A stretch of DNA of 36,077 bases, from positions 1 to 36,077 of the forward strand of contig JAKASE010000022.1 in assembly GCA_021819135.1 (NCBI GenBank). The letters run 5' to 3'. Within the stretch, counting starts at the first letter, position 1. Each line of letters starts with the position of its first letter. The stretch is from Thermoplasmata archaeon (lineage in GTDB: Archaea > Thermoplasmatota > Thermoplasmata > Lutacidiplasmatales > UBA184). Below are positions 1-8,418 of this stretch, in pieces. The notes beneath the pieces are model-generated. The model made no database searches. It was not told where the DNA came from and saw only the letters and a list, made by a program, of their open reading frames with translations. Position numbers and translations under genes: made by a program.

Positions 1-1
1 G

Positions 2-88
2 GTGGTGAGGAACCTGCGTCGGCTCTGTTACTTGCGATGGCTGGAGCAGGATGGTCGGTTCACGGCCTTCGCTCCGTTCGCAAGCTGA
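2..88 (+). CDS. C-terminal fragment of an unidentified protein, cut by the window edge
   Basis: An open frame enters from the left edge and stops at TGA 86-88. The 28 visible residues (RNLRRLCYLRWLEQDGRF and a short tail) look like the last helices and wing of a winged-helix regulator, but this is only an impression from a short piece. Nothing upstream is visible, so neither family nor start can be judged. The next ~100 bases before the convergent gene show no other feature. Confidence 0.3.
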   Translation: MVRNLRRLCYLRWLEQDGRFTAFAPFAS

Positions 89-196
89 TTGCTCGAGACC
101 CGCGTCAGGAGGTTTTGTCCCAAACTCCCGCCCGCCGCGGCGCGGCCCGGAGCCACGGTGTTCCCGGGCGGCCCGCTCGCCGGTCCTACCGTTCGT

Positions 197-883
197 TCAG
201 ACGGTGACCGGGGTCGGAAGCCGAGGAGCGTACCGCGGGAGCCGGGACATGTGGATGCCTTCCACGATCGCCCAGAGAAGGATCGGCGCGACGATGACCC
301 GCTCCATCCCTCCGGGACCTAGACCGAGGTAGAGGTCCATCGTGAAGAGCACGATCGCGGCGAGCGTGACGATCCCGCAGACGAGCGTGAAGGGGCGCGA
401 GAGCCGCCAATGGGCACCCTCCCGCATCGCGAACGAGGTCACGGTGAGTCCGATGCCGGCTCCGACGAACGCGATGTCGGAGACGATCCCGTGCATTCCC
501 CCGTTGAGAACGGGGGTCGTTTCGGGGAAGACGCCGACCCCGATCGCCCCGATACCGGCGATGAGCACGAACCCGAGACCGACCCCCCGGCTGCCGCGCG
601 CATCGAAGGCGGACCAGACGAGCAGGACCCCGAGGATCGCGCAGACGCCGAGCAGGATCACGGAGGCGTCGAACACATAGGCCCAGGGAGAGCTCGCGCC
701 TCCGAGGTCACTGATGTAGTTCTGGGTCAGGCTGTACGTGGGGTTGCCCGCATGGGCGTCCCACGCCAACTGGACCACGATCATGCCGGCGATGAACTGG
801 AGCGCGCCAAAGACCAGGACCGCCGCGCCCGACCGAACCGCCCGATGGACCATCGGATTCCCGGGTGCCGCCATAGCTTCCAC
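197..883 (-). CDS. DUF998 family integral membrane protein
   Basis: A 228-residue polytopic membrane protein with about six hydrophobic segments (near residues 20-42, 68-92, 100-120, 130-152, 165-185 and 193-212). The motif YSLTQNYISDLG after the first segment is the conserved loop of DUF998 proteins, where it usually reads 'YS..xNxISDLG'. The family is widespread in archaea and actinobacteria and its function is not established. ATGs at 883, 874 and 853 are all possible starts; the one at 853 (MVHRAV) begins just before the first membrane segment and may be the real one. The gene is transcribed away from the hydroxyacid dehydrogenase. The family call is from motif recognition only. Confidence 0.75.
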   Translation of the reverse strand: MEAMAAPGNPMVHRAVRSGAAVLVFGALQFIAGMIVVQLAWDAHAGNPTYSLTQNYISDLGGASSPWAYVFDASVILLGVCAILGVLLVWSAFDARGSRGVGLGFVLIAGIGAIGVGVFPETTPVLNGGMHGIVSDIAFVGAGIGLTVTSFAMREGAHWRLSRPFTLVCGIVTLAAIVLFTMDLYLGLGPGGMERVIVAPILLWAIVEGIHMSRLPRYAPRLPTPVTV

Positions 884-1068
884 CCGCCGACGCGGGATGC
901 TCCCTCGAATTTCCTGCGACCCGTTCTTAGCCCTTGCGTCGCACGCGAAACCCCCCCGGGGGCCCTCTCCGAGATGCTCCGGCCTCGGACCGGGCCGCGC
1001 GGCGTGGGGAAGAACCCACCCATCCCTTTTTCAAGCGAGGACCCATCGCGGAGACGCGCGGGGAATTC

Positions 1069-2025
1069 GTGAAGATCCGGGCGGTCCTGCCACCGTTCCT
1101 TCCCCTCGAGGAGATCGGCCGCCGGGTGGCCTCCCTCCTGCCGGACCTCGAGATCGTCACGAACCCGACCGCGCCGGGCCGGTACCCCCTCGACGAGGTG
1201 GAGGTGCTCGTGCTCACCACGTTCCACGATCTACCGGCCTCGCTCGTGTCGCAGATGGCCCAGCTTCGGTTCGTGCAGGTCGCGAGCACGGGCTACGATC
1301 GCGTCGATCTCGCCGCATGCCGCGAGCGGGGCATCTGGGTCTCGAACGTCCCGGTCGCGAACGCGAAGTCGGTCGCCGAGCATGTCCTCCTCCTCGTTCT
1401 CGCGACCCTGCGGGACCTTCGGGCGCTGGACGGCGACCTGCGACGGGGGGAGTGGCCGATGCTCACCGGCACGAACGACCTCGCCGGCAAGGTCTTCGGG
1501 ATCGTGGGGATGGGTCGGATCGGTCGGGAGCTCGCCGCCCGGCTCGTGCCGTTCGAGGTCTCGGCCGTCTATGCGGACATCGTTCCCCTTCCCCCGGAGG
1601 AGGAACGCCGGCTCGGCGTCAGCCGGGTCGCCTGGCCGGACATCCTCGACCGCGCCGACATCGTGTCGCTGCATCTGCCCCTCACCCCGGAGACCCGCGG
1701 GATCATGGGCGCCCGCGAGTTCGCGCGCCTGAAGGACCAGGCGATCTTCGTCAACACCGCCCGCTCCGAGCTCGTCGATCTCGCGGCCCTGCGGGACGCC
1801 GTGACGGCCGGACGGATCCGGGCCGCCCTCGACGTGTTCCCGGCCGAGCCTCCGGATTTCACGGACCCGGTCTTTCGGGCCCCGAACACGGTCCTCACCC
1901 CTCACATCGCGGGGGTGACGTTCGAGGCGCAGCAGCGGTTCCTCCAGGAGACGATCAAGAACGTCCTGCGGTACGTCGAGGGGAAGGCTCCCCTGTATCG
2001 CGTGGACGGGCCCCCTCCCGGCTGA
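1069..2025 (+). CDS. D-isomer-specific 2-hydroxyacid dehydrogenase
   Basis: A 318-residue NAD(P)-dependent oxidoreductase that interconverts a 2-hydroxyacid and a 2-oxoacid. The Rossmann nucleotide-binding motif VGMGRIGRE lies near residues 146-154. The family's substrate/catalytic Arg is in NTARSELVD, the Glu in the FPAEPPDF segment, and the catalytic His in LTPHIAG near residue 280, so the active site looks complete. The frame is open upstream to 934, but GTG 1069 (VKIRAVLPPF) gives the expected N-terminus. It is followed after 21 bases by a ThDP-dependent decarboxylase on the same strand, so the pair may process one 2-oxoacid/2-hydroxyacid. Phosphoglycerate, glyoxylate/hydroxypyruvate or aromatic 2-oxoacids are all possible substrates; sequence alone does not choose. 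Confidence 0.88.
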   Translation: MKIRAVLPPFLPLEEIGRRVASLLPDLEIVTNPTAPGRYPLDEVEVLVLTTFHDLPASLVSQMAQLRFVQVASTGYDRVDLAACRERGIWVSNVPVANAKSVAEHVLLLVLATLRDLRALDGDLRRGEWPMLTGTNDLAGKVFGIVGMGRIGRELAARLVPFEVSAVYADIVPLPPEEERRLGVSRVAWPDILDRADIVSLHLPLTPETRGIMGAREFARLKDQAIFVNTARSELVDLAALRDAVTAGRIRAALDVFPAEPPDFTDPVFRAPNTVLTPHIAGVTFEAQQRFLQETIKNVLRYVEGKAPLYRVDGPPPG

Positions 2026-2046
2026 AGGGCGGGGTAAGAGGTCGGC

Positions 2047-3612
2047 ATGAAGGTCGCGGAGCAGATCTCCGACCTCCTCTCCTCCGCCGGGGTCCGCACC
2101 GTCTTCGGCAATCCGGGGACGACGGAGCTGCCGTTCCTCGAGGGCCTCCGGATCCCGTACTATCTCACCCTTCACGACGCGATCTCGGTCGGGGCGGCCG
2201 ACGGCCAGGCCCAGGTCCGCCGTTCCGTGGCGGTCGCCAACCTCCATGCCGCGCCCGGCCTCGGGAACTCGATCGCGTTCATCGACTCCGCGCGGAGGAA
2301 CCGCTCCCCGGTGCTGGTGACCGTCGGCCAACAGGACCTCAGGCACCTCGACCAGCGGCCGCTCCTCTCGGGGGACTTCGAGTCGATGGTCCGCGGCCTG
2401 GTCAAGTTCTTCGGCGAGGTGCACCAGCCGTCGGAGGTGACGGGGATCCTCGATACCGCGATGCGGCAGGCGATGCAGCCGCCGATGGGCCCCGTCCTGG
2501 TCAGCCTCCCGATGAACGTGATGGAGCTCTCGACCTCTCCCGGCGAGGTCACTCGGCCCTCGTCGGAGCCCGGTCCTGCCGGGTCGCTCGACGTGGTGGA
2601 GGGTCGGATCCGCTCCGCGTCGGACCCCGTCCTGGTGGTCGGCTACGAGGTCGACCTCTACCGGGTCCACGACCGGGTCGAGGCGCTGGCAAAGCGGCTC
2701 GGAGCCCCGATCTACGCCGAGCCGATCTGCTCGCGTGCGCCCATCTCCGCCGACTCTCCGGCGTTCGTCGGGGACCTGTTGCCGCAGAGCGCCATCCTCC
2801 AGGCGACCCTCGGCCTCCATGACCTCGTCATCCTGGTCGGCGCCGACCTGACGCTCTACCCGTACAGCGCGGCGAGGCTCCTCAGGGGGGACCGCGTCGT
2901 CTACCTCGGGGCCGACCCGTCGGTCCCCGAGAAGCTCGACTGTCCGTCGGCGACCGGGGACCTCGACCGGCTCCTCGACACGCTCCTCGCGAACTTGCCG
3001 GCCTCGGGCCGTACGTTCTCCCGGCCGGTCGACCTGAGCCGCGCGAACCGCGTGGCCCGCGCCGCCGGCCGGATGGGGCCGGACTTCGTGATCGATGCGG
3101 TCCACCGGCTCTACTCCGACCACACGATCGTCGACGAATCGGTCTCACTGATCCCGACCGTCAAGTCCTTCGGCTTCTACCGGGGCGCGGACAGCTACTT
3201 CTCCTCCCGCAGCCAGCAACTGGGCTGGGGGCTGGCCGCGTCGATCGGCATCGCGCTCGAACGGCCGAAGACCGCCGTTGTGATCGGGGACGGGGCCCTC
3301 GAGTACTCCGTCCAGGCGCTATGGACCCTCGCCCGGTACCGGCTTCCCGTGAAGGTCATCGTCGTCAACAACGGCGGCTACAGCATCCTCAAGAGCTACG
3401 CCAAGGCGAACCATCCGAGCGTCGTCGACGCGGAGTTCCTCGACCTTCCCGGCCTCGATGTCGAGCGGATCGCGCGGGCCTATGGGATGCCGGCCACCAC
3501 GGTCGAAGCGCCCGCGGCCCTCGACCGGGCGTTGATCGAGGCCCGAGAGGCCGACGGGCCGTCCCTCGTCAACGTCGTCATGGACCGGACGGTCCCGGAC
3601 CTCTTCTCGTGA
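2047..3612 (+). CDS. ThDP-dependent decarboxylase, benzoylformate decarboxylase-like
   Basis: A 521-residue enzyme of the acetolactate synthase/benzoylformate decarboxylase superfamily, with N-terminal pyrimidine-binding, central and C-terminal diphosphate-binding domains. FGNPGTTELPFL near residue 20 and LHAAPGLGN near 75 match benzoylformate decarboxylase, including the active-site His. The ThDP-Mg motif runs from GDG (near 417) to NNGGY (near 446). At the position of the cofactor-activating Glu (LQEA in the Pseudomonas enzyme, from memory) this protein reads LHDA, an Asp. The expected reaction is decarboxylation or carboligation of a 2-oxoacid; the substrate is unknown. It starts 21 bases after the dehydrogenase and is probably co-transcribed. 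The fold assignment is firm, the specificity is not. Confidence 0.85.
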   Translation: MKVAEQISDLLSSAGVRTVFGNPGTTELPFLEGLRIPYYLTLHDAISVGAADGQAQVRRSVAVANLHAAPGLGNSIAFIDSARRNRSPVLVTVGQQDLRHLDQRPLLSGDFESMVRGLVKFFGEVHQPSEVTGILDTAMRQAMQPPMGPVLVSLPMNVMELSTSPGEVTRPSSEPGPAGSLDVVEGRIRSASDPVLVVGYEVDLYRVHDRVEALAKRLGAPIYAEPICSRAPISADSPAFVGDLLPQSAILQATLGLHDLVILVGADLTLYPYSAARLLRGDRVVYLGADPSVPEKLDCPSATGDLDRLLDTLLANLPASGRTFSRPVDLSRANRVARAAGRMGPDFVIDAVHRLYSDHTIVDESVSLIPTVKSFGFYRGADSYFSSRSQQLGWGLAASIGIALERPKTAVVIGDGALEYSVQALWTLARYRLPVKVIVVNNGGYSILKSYAKANHPSVVDAEFLDLPGLDVERIARAYGMPATTVEAPAALDRALIEAREADGPSLVNVVMDRTVPDLFS

Positions 3613-3648
3613 GAGGCCCGCGTACGACCTGAAGGGGGCGGCGGGCTC

Positions 3649-4149
3649 GTGGGAACGCGCTACGAGAACCCCGCACTTACGGTCGACCCCGTCTGGATCG
3701 ATCGCGGTCGCATCCTGCTCGTCCGACGGGCGCGGCCGCCGTTCCGCGGGATGTGGGCCCTCCCCGGGGGGTTCGTCGAGCAGCGGGAGACGGTGGAGGC
3801 GGCCGTCGTCCGGGAGCTCTTCGAGGAGACCGGCCTCCGGGCGCGTCCCTGGAAGCTCGTCGGCGTCTACTCCGGTCCGGACCGGGATCCGAGGAAGCCG
3901 ACGACGACCGTCGCGTTCCTCATGCGCGGACGGGCCGGTAGGCCTCGGGGCGGCGATGATGCCGCGGAGGCGGAGTGGGTGCTCCTTCGCCGTGCCCTAC
4001 CCCTCGCGTTCGACCATCAACGGATCGTGCACGATGCGGTCCGGCTCCTCCGTTCCCTGCGGAAGCGCCGTTCCCGTGGAGGTCCCGGAGGGAGCCCCCG
4101 CAGCCACGGTCGCTCCCGCCGGCACGGACCGTCCTCGGGACCACGATAG
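3649..4149 (+). CDS. NUDIX hydrolase
   Basis: A 166-residue NUDIX protein. The NUDIX box is complete (G-F-V-E-Q-R-E ... REL-F-EET-GL, residues ~43-65), with the paired Glu residues that bind Mg2+. The [13 protein letters not shown]-terminus resembles ADP-ribose pyrophosphatase or ADP-sugar type NUDIX enzymes, but substrate cannot be fixed. GTG 3649 is used as start, 36 bases after the upstream decarboxylase stop, so it may belong to that operon. The last ~35 residues are basic, Gly/Arg/Ser-rich and extend beyond the normal domain. This tail overlaps by 153 bp the 3' end of the convergent MFS gene and is probably disordered. Confidence 0.88.
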   Translation: MGTRYENPALTVDPVWIDRGRILLVRRARPPFRGMWALPGGFVEQRETVEAAVVRELFEETGLRARPWKLVGVYSGPDRDPRKPTTTVAFLMRGRAGRPRGGDDAAEAEWVLLRRALPLAFDHQRIVHDAVRLLRSLRKRRSRGGPGGSPRSHGRSRRHGPSSGPR

Positions 4150-5598
4150 GGCGGCGGCCAGGGCGAGGATCGCGGCCGCGCCGTAGAACGCCGCGTGGAG
4201 CCCGTTCAAGAACTCCTGGCCGATGCCGCCGACGAGGTTCGTCGTGCCCAGGAAGACCTCGTAGGCGACGTACCGCGGGACGCTCGCGGAGGCGATCGTG
4301 AGCGCGAAGACGAAGCTCAGGAGGGTCCCCATGTTCATGAGGGTACCGCGGAGGCCGCTCACGGACCCGAAGGTGGAGGGGGTCGCCTGGCTCATGATCG
4401 CGGCCGTGTTCGCCGGGTAGAACATGCCGGAGCCGATCCCGCCGAAGAGCGAGATCAGCGGGACCCAACCCAGCCAGGAGTTCGCTCCGAGGGTCGAGTA
4501 GAGCAGGATCGCGGTCGCCATGCAGGCGATACCGCCGGTCGCGAGCATCCGCGACCCGATGCGGTCGACGTACCGGCCGAAGACCGGCCCCATGAACGCG
4601 CCAACGACGTATCCCGGGACCAAGAGGAGCGAGGCGTTGAGGGGGGAGAGCCCCCGCAGCCCCTGGAGGTACATCGTCAGCAGGAAGATGACGGAGAGGT
4701 AGCCGAGCGCCTGGAGAAAGCCCGCGATCAGCGAGAATCCGAGCAGCCGGCTTCGGAGCTGCCGGAGGTCCACCATCGGCTGGGGCCGGCGAAGCTCGAT
4801 CGCAACGAAGACCGGCAGGAGCGCGAGCCCGAGGCCCACGTATCCCGCGTACAGGGCCGTGACGCCGTAGGAGGCGATCTCGATCGCCCCGTAGCACAGG
4901 AACGTCAGCGCGGCGGCGAAGGCCACGAACCCCGGGACATCGAAACCGACCGACTTGCGCTCGGTCCGGGGGAGCGTGCGGAGCCCGAGCGCGACCGCGC
5001 CGATCCCGATCGGGAGGTTGATGAAGAAGATGTACCGCCAGCCGAGCGTGGTCGTGATCACCCCTCCGAGCAGGATGCCGAGGATCGCTCCCACGCTCCA
5101 GCCGAGCACGAGGAAGCCGAACGCCCGGCCTCGCCGGAGCGGTGGGAAGACCCGGGAGATCAGGGCGGCCCCGTTCGCGAAGACGAGCGCCCCGCCGATC
5201 GCCTGGACGGCCCGGGCCACGATCAGGAACTCCGAGGTCGGCGCGAAACCGCAGAGGGCCGAGCCGATCGTGAAGACCGCGAAACCCGCGTTGTAGACCA
5301 GGCCGAGACCAATGAGGTCGCCGAGCTTTCCGGCCTGGGTCGTCAGGGTCGTGGTGATCAGGAGATAGATGAGGATCGTCCAGATCGTCGACTCGAGCGG
5401 GGCGTGCAGCTCGGCCGTCATGGTCGGCAGGGCCAGCACGACGATCGTCGTGTCGATCGCGACCATCAGGGAGCCGAGGGCGGTCAGGACGATCGTGCTG
5501 AGCTCGTGCGCGTTCGCGACCGTGCGCTCCCTCGTCGGGAGGGCAGAGCCCCCCGGGCCAGAGGAGTCCGCGACCGGTTTCGCGACGCTACGGTTCAT
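3997..5598 (-). CDS. MFS drug exporter, DHA2 (EmrB/QacA) family, 14 TM
   Basis: A 533-residue multidrug-type proton antiporter of the cytoplasmic membrane. The first helix carries [16 protein letters not shown] (residues ~44-60), the D-T-T-I-V-x-x-A-L-P signature of DHA2 exporters. [10 protein letters not shown] (motif B region) and [32 protein letters not shown] (motif C and the following helix) are typical of the family. The length fits 14 transmembrane helices. The hydrophilic C-terminal ~40 residues overlap the convergent NUDIX gene tail-to-tail. The start at 5598 precedes a ~30-residue soluble N-terminus. Substrate unknown; no regulator lies next to it. Confidence 0.9.
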   Translation of the reverse strand: MNRSVAKPVADSSGPGGSALPTRERTVANAHELSTIVLTALGSLMVAIDTTIVVLALPTMTAELHAPLESTIWTILIYLLITTTLTTQAGKLGDLIGLGLVYNAGFAVFTIGSALCGFAPTSEFLIVARAVQAIGGALVFANGAALISRVFPPLRRGRAFGFLVLGWSVGAILGILLGGVITTTLGWRYIFFINLPIGIGAVALGLRTLPRTERKSVGFDVPGFVAFAAALTFLCYGAIEIASYGVTALYAGYVGLGLALLPVFVAIELRRPQPMVDLRQLRSRLLGFSLIAGFLQALGYLSVIFLLTMYLQGLRGLSPLNASLLLVPGYVVGAFMGPVFGRYVDRIGSRMLATGGIACMATAILLYSTLGANSWLGWVPLISLFGGIGSGMFYPANTAAIMSQATPSTFGSVSGLRGTLMNMGTLLSFVFALTIASASVPRYVAYEVFLGTTNLVGGIGQEFLNGLHAAFYGAAAILALAAALSWSRGRSVPAGATVAAGAPSGTSTGTALPQGTEEPDRIVHDPLMVEREG

Positions 5599-5903
5599 GG
5601 GAAACGTCGAGGACCCGACGCGGCCGGGATTAGAGCGCTTCGCTCGAAGTTACCCCCACCCCACCTGCCGGTCGGGGGTCCCCGGAACCTTCGAACGACG
5701 GTCTTCCCGGTTCCGGCCTCTCCGGAGCAGAAGGAGAGTAGCGTCGAGCGCGGGCGGAGGGTGACGTCCGCCCGAGGTTCGAGGTCTCGATCCGGCCTTT
5801 GGCCTCGTGCGTCCCGAGAACCCGGAGAACGACCCGCGCGGTCGGCCAAGAGCTGTCGCGGCCGCCACCCTATTAATGTCGGGTCCGGTGCGCGCGCCCG
5901 GTC
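5599..5903. other. Divergent intergenic region between MFS exporter and VIT1 transporter
   Basis: About 305 bases without a credible gene. It holds the promoter of the VIT1-type gene on the plus strand (below). I see no clear TATA box for the MFS gene. Confidence 0.6.
5870..5877 (+). promoter_or_regulatory. TATA box for the VIT1-type gene
   Basis: CTATTAAT stands out in GC-rich sequence, 27-34 bases before ATG 5904, which fits an archaeal TATA box with a leader of only a few bases. Confidence 0.65.
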
Positions 5904-6611
5904 ATGGCGAAGCGCGCCCAGATGGAGCAGCACCCGAAGCCGACGCTCCTCTCGGACTTCATCTTGGGAAGCCAGGACGGCCTCGTCAACGTCCTCGGGA
6001 TCCTGCTCGGCCTCGTCGCGGCCCACGCCGCGGTCCAGTACATCATCATCGCGGGTGTCGCGGCGCTGGCCGCGGAATCGCTCGCGATGGCCGCCGTGGC
6101 GTACACCTCCACGATGTCCCGGCGCAAGCTGTTCCTCAGCGAGATCGCACGTGAGGAACGCGAGATGCGCGAGGTCCCCGAGATGGAGCGCGAGGAGGTC
6201 CGCGTGATCCTCCGGAGCTGGGGATACGAGGGGGCGGAGGTCGAGGAGATGCTCACCCGCATCGAGCGGAAGCCGAAGGCCTGGCTCGACCTCATGATGG
6301 CGTTCGAGCTGCACCTCGCCCCCGTCTCCGCGGAGGCCCCCCGCCAGAGCGCCGGGGTCGTCGGGAGCGCGACCCTGATCGGCCACCTGGTCCCGCTCGT
6401 GCCGTTCTTCTTCCTGGCCTACGACACCGGGCTCGCGGCGACGGTCTCGGTCGTGATCAGCGGGATCGCGCTCTTCTTGATCGGGTGGTACGAAGCGAAG
6501 GTCACCTCGGGATCGCTCGTGGAGAGCGCGACCCGGATGACGATCATCGGCCTTGGGTCCGGCTTCGCCGGGTTCGGGATCGGGATCGCACTCCAGTTCC
6601 TCCACCTCTGA
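5904..6611 (+). CDS. VIT1/CCC1 family iron or manganese transporter
   Basis: A 235-residue membrane protein of the VIT1 family. The first helix carries DFILGSQDGLVNVLGILLG (residues 17-35), matching the family's 'D-x-x-x-G-x-x-D-G' start. A second helix with AALAAESLAMAAVAYTS follows, then a charged, Glu-rich cytoplasmic segment (EIAREEREMREVPEMEREE, ~79-97) that in VIT1 binds divalent metal. Three C-terminal helices complete the fold. Characterised members move Fe2+ or Mn2+ by proton exchange. In an archaeon without vacuoles this would probably be efflux across the cell membrane. The neighbouring SufR-like iron-sulfur regulator makes an iron role attractive but unproven. Confidence 0.85.
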   Translation: MAKRAQMEQHPKPTLLSDFILGSQDGLVNVLGILLGLVAAHAAVQYIIIAGVAALAAESLAMAAVAYTSTMSRRKLFLSEIAREEREMREVPEMEREEVRVILRSWGYEGAEVEEMLTRIERKPKAWLDLMMAFELHLAPVSAEAPRQSAGVVGSATLIGHLVPLVPFFFLAYDTGLAATVSVVISGIALFLIGWYEAKVTSGSLVESATRMTIIGLGSGFAGFGIGIALQFLHL

Positions 6612-6626
6612 AGGGCGGAGGCCGGT

Positions 6627-6854
6627 TCAGTTCGGCCGGGAGATACGGACGACCTTCTTGGCGGTCCGCTCGCCGGTGAAGAATCCCCAGAACGCGTGCG
6701 GGCGGCGTACTTCGTGCCGCCGGCACGTCACGCACCAGACGACGGTCTCGTTCGGACCCGCGAGCTCGGGGGTGGCCAGATGCTCGCCGTCCGCGTGGCC
6801 GCACCCCGGTCGCAGGCAGGGATGCGAGGACCGAAGGGTAGGGAGCGAGACCAT
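6627..6854 (-). CDS. Small zinc-binding protein, unknown function
   Basis: A 75-residue protein beginning MVSLPTLRSSHPCLRPGCGH. Two Cys pairs (C-x4-C near residues 13-18 with a nearby His, then WCVTC near 42-46, followed by RRH) suggest a single zinc site. The C-terminus is basic (TAKKVVRISRPN). ATG 6854 is chosen because a TATA box lies 27-34 bases upstream on the minus strand. The upstream extension of the frame would cross that promoter. It is divergent from the SufR-like regulator and could be under its control. I do not recognise the family. Confidence 0.6.
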   Translation of the reverse strand: MVSLPTLRSSHPCLRPGCGHADGEHLATPELAGPNETVVWCVTCRRHEVRRPHAFWGFFTGERTAKKVVRISRPN

Positions 6855-6866
6855 GGTAATGAATGT

Positions 6867-6888
6867 ATGCGCATGAGTGCGTATTAAA
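6867..6888 (-). promoter_or_regulatory. TATA box and palindrome upstream of the small zinc protein
   Basis: On the minus strand TTTAATAC (6888-6881) lies about 30 bases before ATG 6854. Between box and start is the 8-bp palindrome ATGCGCAT (6867-6874), where a repressor could act. Confidence 0.5.
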
Positions 6889-6997
6889 CATTGCGAGCGC
6901 ACTCGGCGCGCACCTCCCGGAAGACCGGACCAAGTCGGACTCCGCGCCGGAAGATCGTCCCGGGCAGGAGGATTCGTTCTATTTGTTAATGACACAG

Positions 6998-7006
6998 TGT
7001 ATAAAT
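6998..7006 (+). promoter_or_regulatory. TATA box of the SufR-like/SDR/QueA operon
   Basis: TGTATAAAT is centred 26 bases before ATG 7028, so transcription should start at or next to the start codon (leaderless). The perfect palindrome ACACAGTGT (6992-7000) overlaps its upstream edge, at the BRE position, and may be an autoregulatory operator. Confidence 0.7.
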
Positions 7007-7027
7007 GGAGAGGCGCTCCCCGGGTCG

Positions 7028-7690
7028 ATGAGCGGAACGTCCCCCCTCCCCGAGACCGCGGGGTACTCTTCCCCCAAGCGCGGGATCCTCCTGCTCCTGA
7101 AGCGACGACCGGACGCCTCCCTCGAGGAGGTCGCCCATGCCCTCTCCGTCTCGAAGGTCGCTGCGCTCAGCCACCTGAACCGCCTCGAGGCCGACGGGCT
7201 CCTTCAACGATCGTACCGTGCCGGCAAGGTCGGACGGCCGCGGGTCCTGTTCCGCCTCTCTTCCAGCGCGACCGCCCTCTTCCCTCAGGGCTACCGCGAG
7301 ATGTCCCTCTGCGCGCTCGAGTTCATCGAACGCCGTCTCGGGCGCGGCGCGGTCGTCGATCTCCTCGCCCAGCGGGCGGTGGAGGTCGCCGACCGCTCGA
7401 GGCCACGTCTCGCTACCGGCTCGCTTTCTCAGCGGGTCGGGGAGCTCGTCCAGTTGCGCACCGAATCCGGGTACATGGCCGAGCGGACCGGATCCCATCG
7501 GCGTACTGTCGAGATGGTGGAGCACAATTGCCCGATCCTGGCCATCGCCGATCGGTTCCCCGAGGCGTGCGATACCGAACGACGGATGTTCGAGTCGCTC
7601 CTCCACGCCAAGGTCGAGACCTCCCATCGGGTCGTGGCGGGCGACCCGGTCTGCCGGTTCCTCATCCGCGAGCGGAGGTCGCCCGCATGA
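7028..7690 (+). CDS. SufR-like iron-sulfur winged-helix transcriptional regulator
   Basis: A 220-residue regulator. Residues ~15-75 form a DeoR/ArsR-type winged helix (GILLLLKRRPDASLEEVAHA..., then GRPRVLFRLS as the wing). The C-terminal half has three cysteines at residues 168, 181 and 209 (spacing 13 and 28), followed by CRFLI. This is the cysteine pattern I recall for SufR, the [Fe-S]-binding repressor of suf genes. The context HNCPILAIA...ACDTERRMFESLL...GDPVCRF matches that family. ATG 7028 is chosen because of the TATA box 26 bases upstream; the frame is open further upstream across the promoter. It overlaps the SDR gene by ATGA. No suf genes are nearby, so its targets may be this operon and the divergent zinc protein. 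Confidence 0.82.
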   Translation: MSGTSPLPETAGYSSPKRGILLLLKRRPDASLEEVAHALSVSKVAALSHLNRLEADGLLQRSYRAGKVGRPRVLFRLSSSATALFPQGYREMSLCALEFIERRLGRGAVVDLLAQRAVEVADRSRPRLATGSLSQRVGELVQLRTESGYMAERTGSHRRTVEMVEHNCPILAIADRFPEACDTERRMFESLLHAKVETSHRVVAGDPVCRFLIRERRSPA

Positions 7691-8418
7691 CCGACCCCTC
7701 CGCGTCGCGACGGTTGGCGGTGGTCACGGGAGCGAGCCGTGGCCTGGGCGCGACGGTCGCTCGCTTCCTGGCCGGCGAAGGATTCGACCTCCTCCTCACC
7801 GCCCGCCATTCGGCGCCGCTCGTCGCCTTCGCCGAGGAGCTCGCGCCGTTCCGCGTGCGGGTGGAGGTGGTGACGGGGGACGTGACCGACCCCGGTCACC
7901 GAAGAGAACTTGCCCGACGGGTAGGGAGCGGGCTCGATGTCCTGGTCAACAACGCGAGCGACCTCGGTCCCTCCCCGCTGCCACCCCTCACGGAATTTCC
8001 ACTTCCCGCGCTCGAGTCGGTCTACCGGACGAACGTCGTCGCACCGGTCGCGCTGGTCCAGGAACTCCTCCCGGCGCTCGTCCAGCGGCGTGGACTGGTC
8101 GTGAACATCTCGAGCGACGCCGCGATCGGGGGCTACCCCGGCTGGGGCGGGTACGGGGCCAGTAAGGCGGCGCTCGACCTCGTCAGCCGGACCCTTGCGC
8201 ACGAGCTCGCGGACCGAGGGGTCTCGGTCGCGAGCGTCGATCCCGGCGACCTTCGTACCGCGATGCACCAGGCGGCGTATCCGGGTCAGGACATCTCCGA
8301 TCGTCCACTCCCGGAAATCACGCTGCCGTTCTGGGCCTGGTTCTTCCACCAGCCCGTCCAAGGCCTGAGCGGGCAGCGGTTCCGCGCCCAGTCGGACCGC
8401 TGGGAGGTACCGACGTGA
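7687..8418 (+). CDS. Short-chain dehydrogenase/reductase (SDR)
   Basis: A 243-residue classical SDR. The cofactor motif TGASRGLG lies near residue 15, NNAS near 95, and the catalytic Ser in NISSDAAIGG with Y-x-x-x-K as YGASK near 158-162, so the active site is complete. A 'DPGDLRTAMHQAA' segment follows, as in the family. The start overlaps the regulator's stop (ATGA) and its own stop overlaps the GTG of the QueA homologue, so the three genes form a tightly coupled operon. The substrate is unknown. The context suggests a reduction connected with whatever the QueA homologue modifies. Confidence 0.87.
   Translation: MTDPSASRRLAVVTGASRGLGATVARFLAGEGFDLLLTARHSAPLVAFAEELAPFRVRVEVVTGDVTDPGHRRELARRVGSGLDVLVNNASDLGPSPLPPLTEFPLPALESVYRTNVVAPVALVQELLPALVQRRGLVVNISSDAAIGGYPGWGGYGASKAALDLVSRTLAHELADRGVSVASVDPGDLRTAMHQAAYPGQDISDRPLPEITLPFWAWFFHQPVQGLSGQRFRAQSDRWEVPT

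Noticed and set aside
738-2822. A 694-codon plus-strand open frame across the dehydrogenase and decarboxylase genes
   Set aside because: It is the alternative frame of two well-recognised genes in GC-rich DNA; its translation is Arg/Pro/Gly-rich without domains.
4195-6207. A 670-codon plus-strand open frame opposite the MFS exporter
   Set aside because: Charged low-complexity antisense translation of an evident membrane transporter.
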